Shown here: piece by piece, positions 63,342 to 64,000 of the stretch | Layout of the letters: each line of letters opens with the position of its first letter | Numbering within the stretch: position 1 is the first letter of the stretch | Source of the DNA: Ignavibacteria bacterium UBA7675 | GTDB taxonomy: Bacteria > Bacteroidota > Ignavibacteria > Kapaibacteriales > UB7675 | Length of the DNA: 64,000 bases | NCBI GenBank assembly: GCA_002483085.1 | Contig: DLHF01000062.1 | Location: forward strand, 1 to 64,000 | Reading direction: 5' to 3' | The notes under the pieces: generated by a model | Seen by the model: only the letters and a program-made list of their open reading frames with translations | Told to the model about the DNA's origin: nothing | The model's database searches: none | Translations under genes and position numbers: made by a program

Positions 63342-64000
63342 TTACTGCCCGATACCATTCTCCATATCTTCCTGTGCAAACTCCATGAGGTACGCTTTGA
63401 TAAACTCGTCGATTTCGCCATCCATCACAGCGTGTACATCTGTTTTTTTCATTTCAGTACGATGATCGTTCACCATCGTGTACGGCTGGAACACATAGGA
63501 GCGAATCTGGCTGCCCCATTCAATTTTTTTCTTTGTTCCTTCGATAACTGCGCGCGCGGCTTCTTCTTCTTCTAAACGTTTTTTGTAAAGCTGCGATTTC
63601 AGCATTTTCATCGCGCGTTCACGGTTCTGAAACTGCGAGCGTTCCTGCTGGCAGGACACCACGATACCCGACGGAATATGACGAAGGCGCACAGCGGTTT
63701 CCACCTTATTGACATTCTGGCCGCCCTTGCCACCCGAGCGAAACGTATCCATTTCCACGTCTGCGGGATTGACTTCGATCTCGATATCGTCGTCGACTTC
63801 TGGATACACGAACACCGACGCAAACGAAGTATGGCGCCGCGCATTAGAGTCGAACGGCGAAATACGCACAAGGCGGTGCACGCCATTTTCAGCTTTTAGA
63901 TAGCCATAGGCGAACTTGCCCTGGATTTCGAGGGTAGCAGATTTGATCCCTGCGACATCGCCTTCTACTTCATCGGCCAGATATACTTTGTAACCGTGGC
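63342..64000 (-). CDS. prfB: Peptide chain release factor 2 (partial, N-terminal part outside the window)
   Basis: The minus strand is open from the stop at 63342 to the window edge, giving about 219 residues. It reads GVHRLVRISPFDSNARRHTSFASV, then the peptidyl-hydrolysis motif GGKGGQNVNKVETAVR with GGQ, then CQQERSQFQNRERAMKML in family register. These fit RF2, which ends translation at UAA and UGA. The codon-recognition SPF motif is not in this part (the SPF in ISPFDSN is unrelated), and any programmed frameshift near the start lies beyond the window. The stop is followed by a terminator. Confidence 0.95.
   Translation of the reverse strand, partial: HGYKVYLADEVEGDVAGIKSATLEIQGKFAYGYLKAENGVHRLVRISPFDSNARRHTSFASVFVYPEVDDDIEIEVNPADVEMDTFRSGGKGGQNVNKVETAVRLRHIPSGIVVSCQQERSQFQNRERAMKMLKSQLYKKRLEEEEAARAVIEGTKKKIEWGSQIRSYVFQPYTMVNDHRTEMKKTDVHAVMDGEIDEFIKAYLMEFAQEDMENGIGQ

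Overview
The window most likely comes from a member of the Bacteroidota/Chlorobiota side of the FCB group, possibly a Kapabacteria- or Ignavibacteria-like lineage. Four lines of evidence point there: several large secreted proteins end in a type IX secretion (T9SS) type A sorting domain; atpD-atpC stands alone as a pair, apart from the other ATP synthase genes; a lipoprotein lies directly before a TonB-dependent receptor with a carboxypeptidase-regulatory-like front domain; and two candidate promoters carry the TAnnTTTG element described for Bacteroidota. The exact lineage is inference. No tRNA, rRNA, CRISPR array, transposase or phage gene was seen.

Layout. 1-5.1 kb: the end of an unknown gene, a cysteine-pair repeat protein with a T9SS tail, and a convergent M12B-type metalloprotease with a T9SS tail. 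5.4-11.6 kb: a MoxR-type ATPase, atpD-atpC, guaB and an M24 Xaa-Pro peptidase. 11.8-14.7 kb: two convergent paralogous glycosyltransferases. 14.9-15.5 kb: the decayed end of a T9SS cargo gene. 15.6-26.5 kb: one giant gene for a 3633-residue surface protein with two beta-helices, many PKD-like domains and a dockerin-like end. 27.1-31.1 kb: a NarL-type response regulator and a large pseudokinase/ATPase/PAS/histidine kinase. 31.6-39.2 kb: yqgE, an M3 peptidase, panC, arginase, accD and a PaaN-like aldehyde dehydrogenase. 39.3-45.1 kb: lipoprotein and TonB receptor, a CPBP protease, pdxA and a sigma factor. 45.3-50.4 kb: a Ppx/GppA-HD protein and two further T9SS cargo proteins. 50.8-54.7 kb: a minus-strand cluster of sugar nucleotidyltransferase, metK and ahcY, the last with a long Lys/Ala-rich, AT-hook-like front. 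55.4-59.4 kb: an SMR exporter, a predicted outer-membrane protein, a HAD phosphatase and a glycosyltransferase. 59.7-61.8 kb: groES-groEL behind a consensus promoter and a perfect CIRCE operator. The right end holds a DUF1835 protein and most of the C-terminal half of prfB.

How the genes relate. MetK and AhcY are two steps of the methyl cycle and are probably co-transcribed. The response regulator and the large kinase form a likely two-component pair. T9SS cargo is spread across the window, but no T9SS machinery gene is present.

The most distinctive non-genic signal is an interspersed intergenic repeat. It has a constant left motif, a variable and often hairpin-forming spacer, and the near-invariant CGCTGTCACCGGTCGCA. 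At several loci a further right-end module ends at the stop codon of the neighbouring gene. Seven loci carry the left part, and one more carries only the right end.
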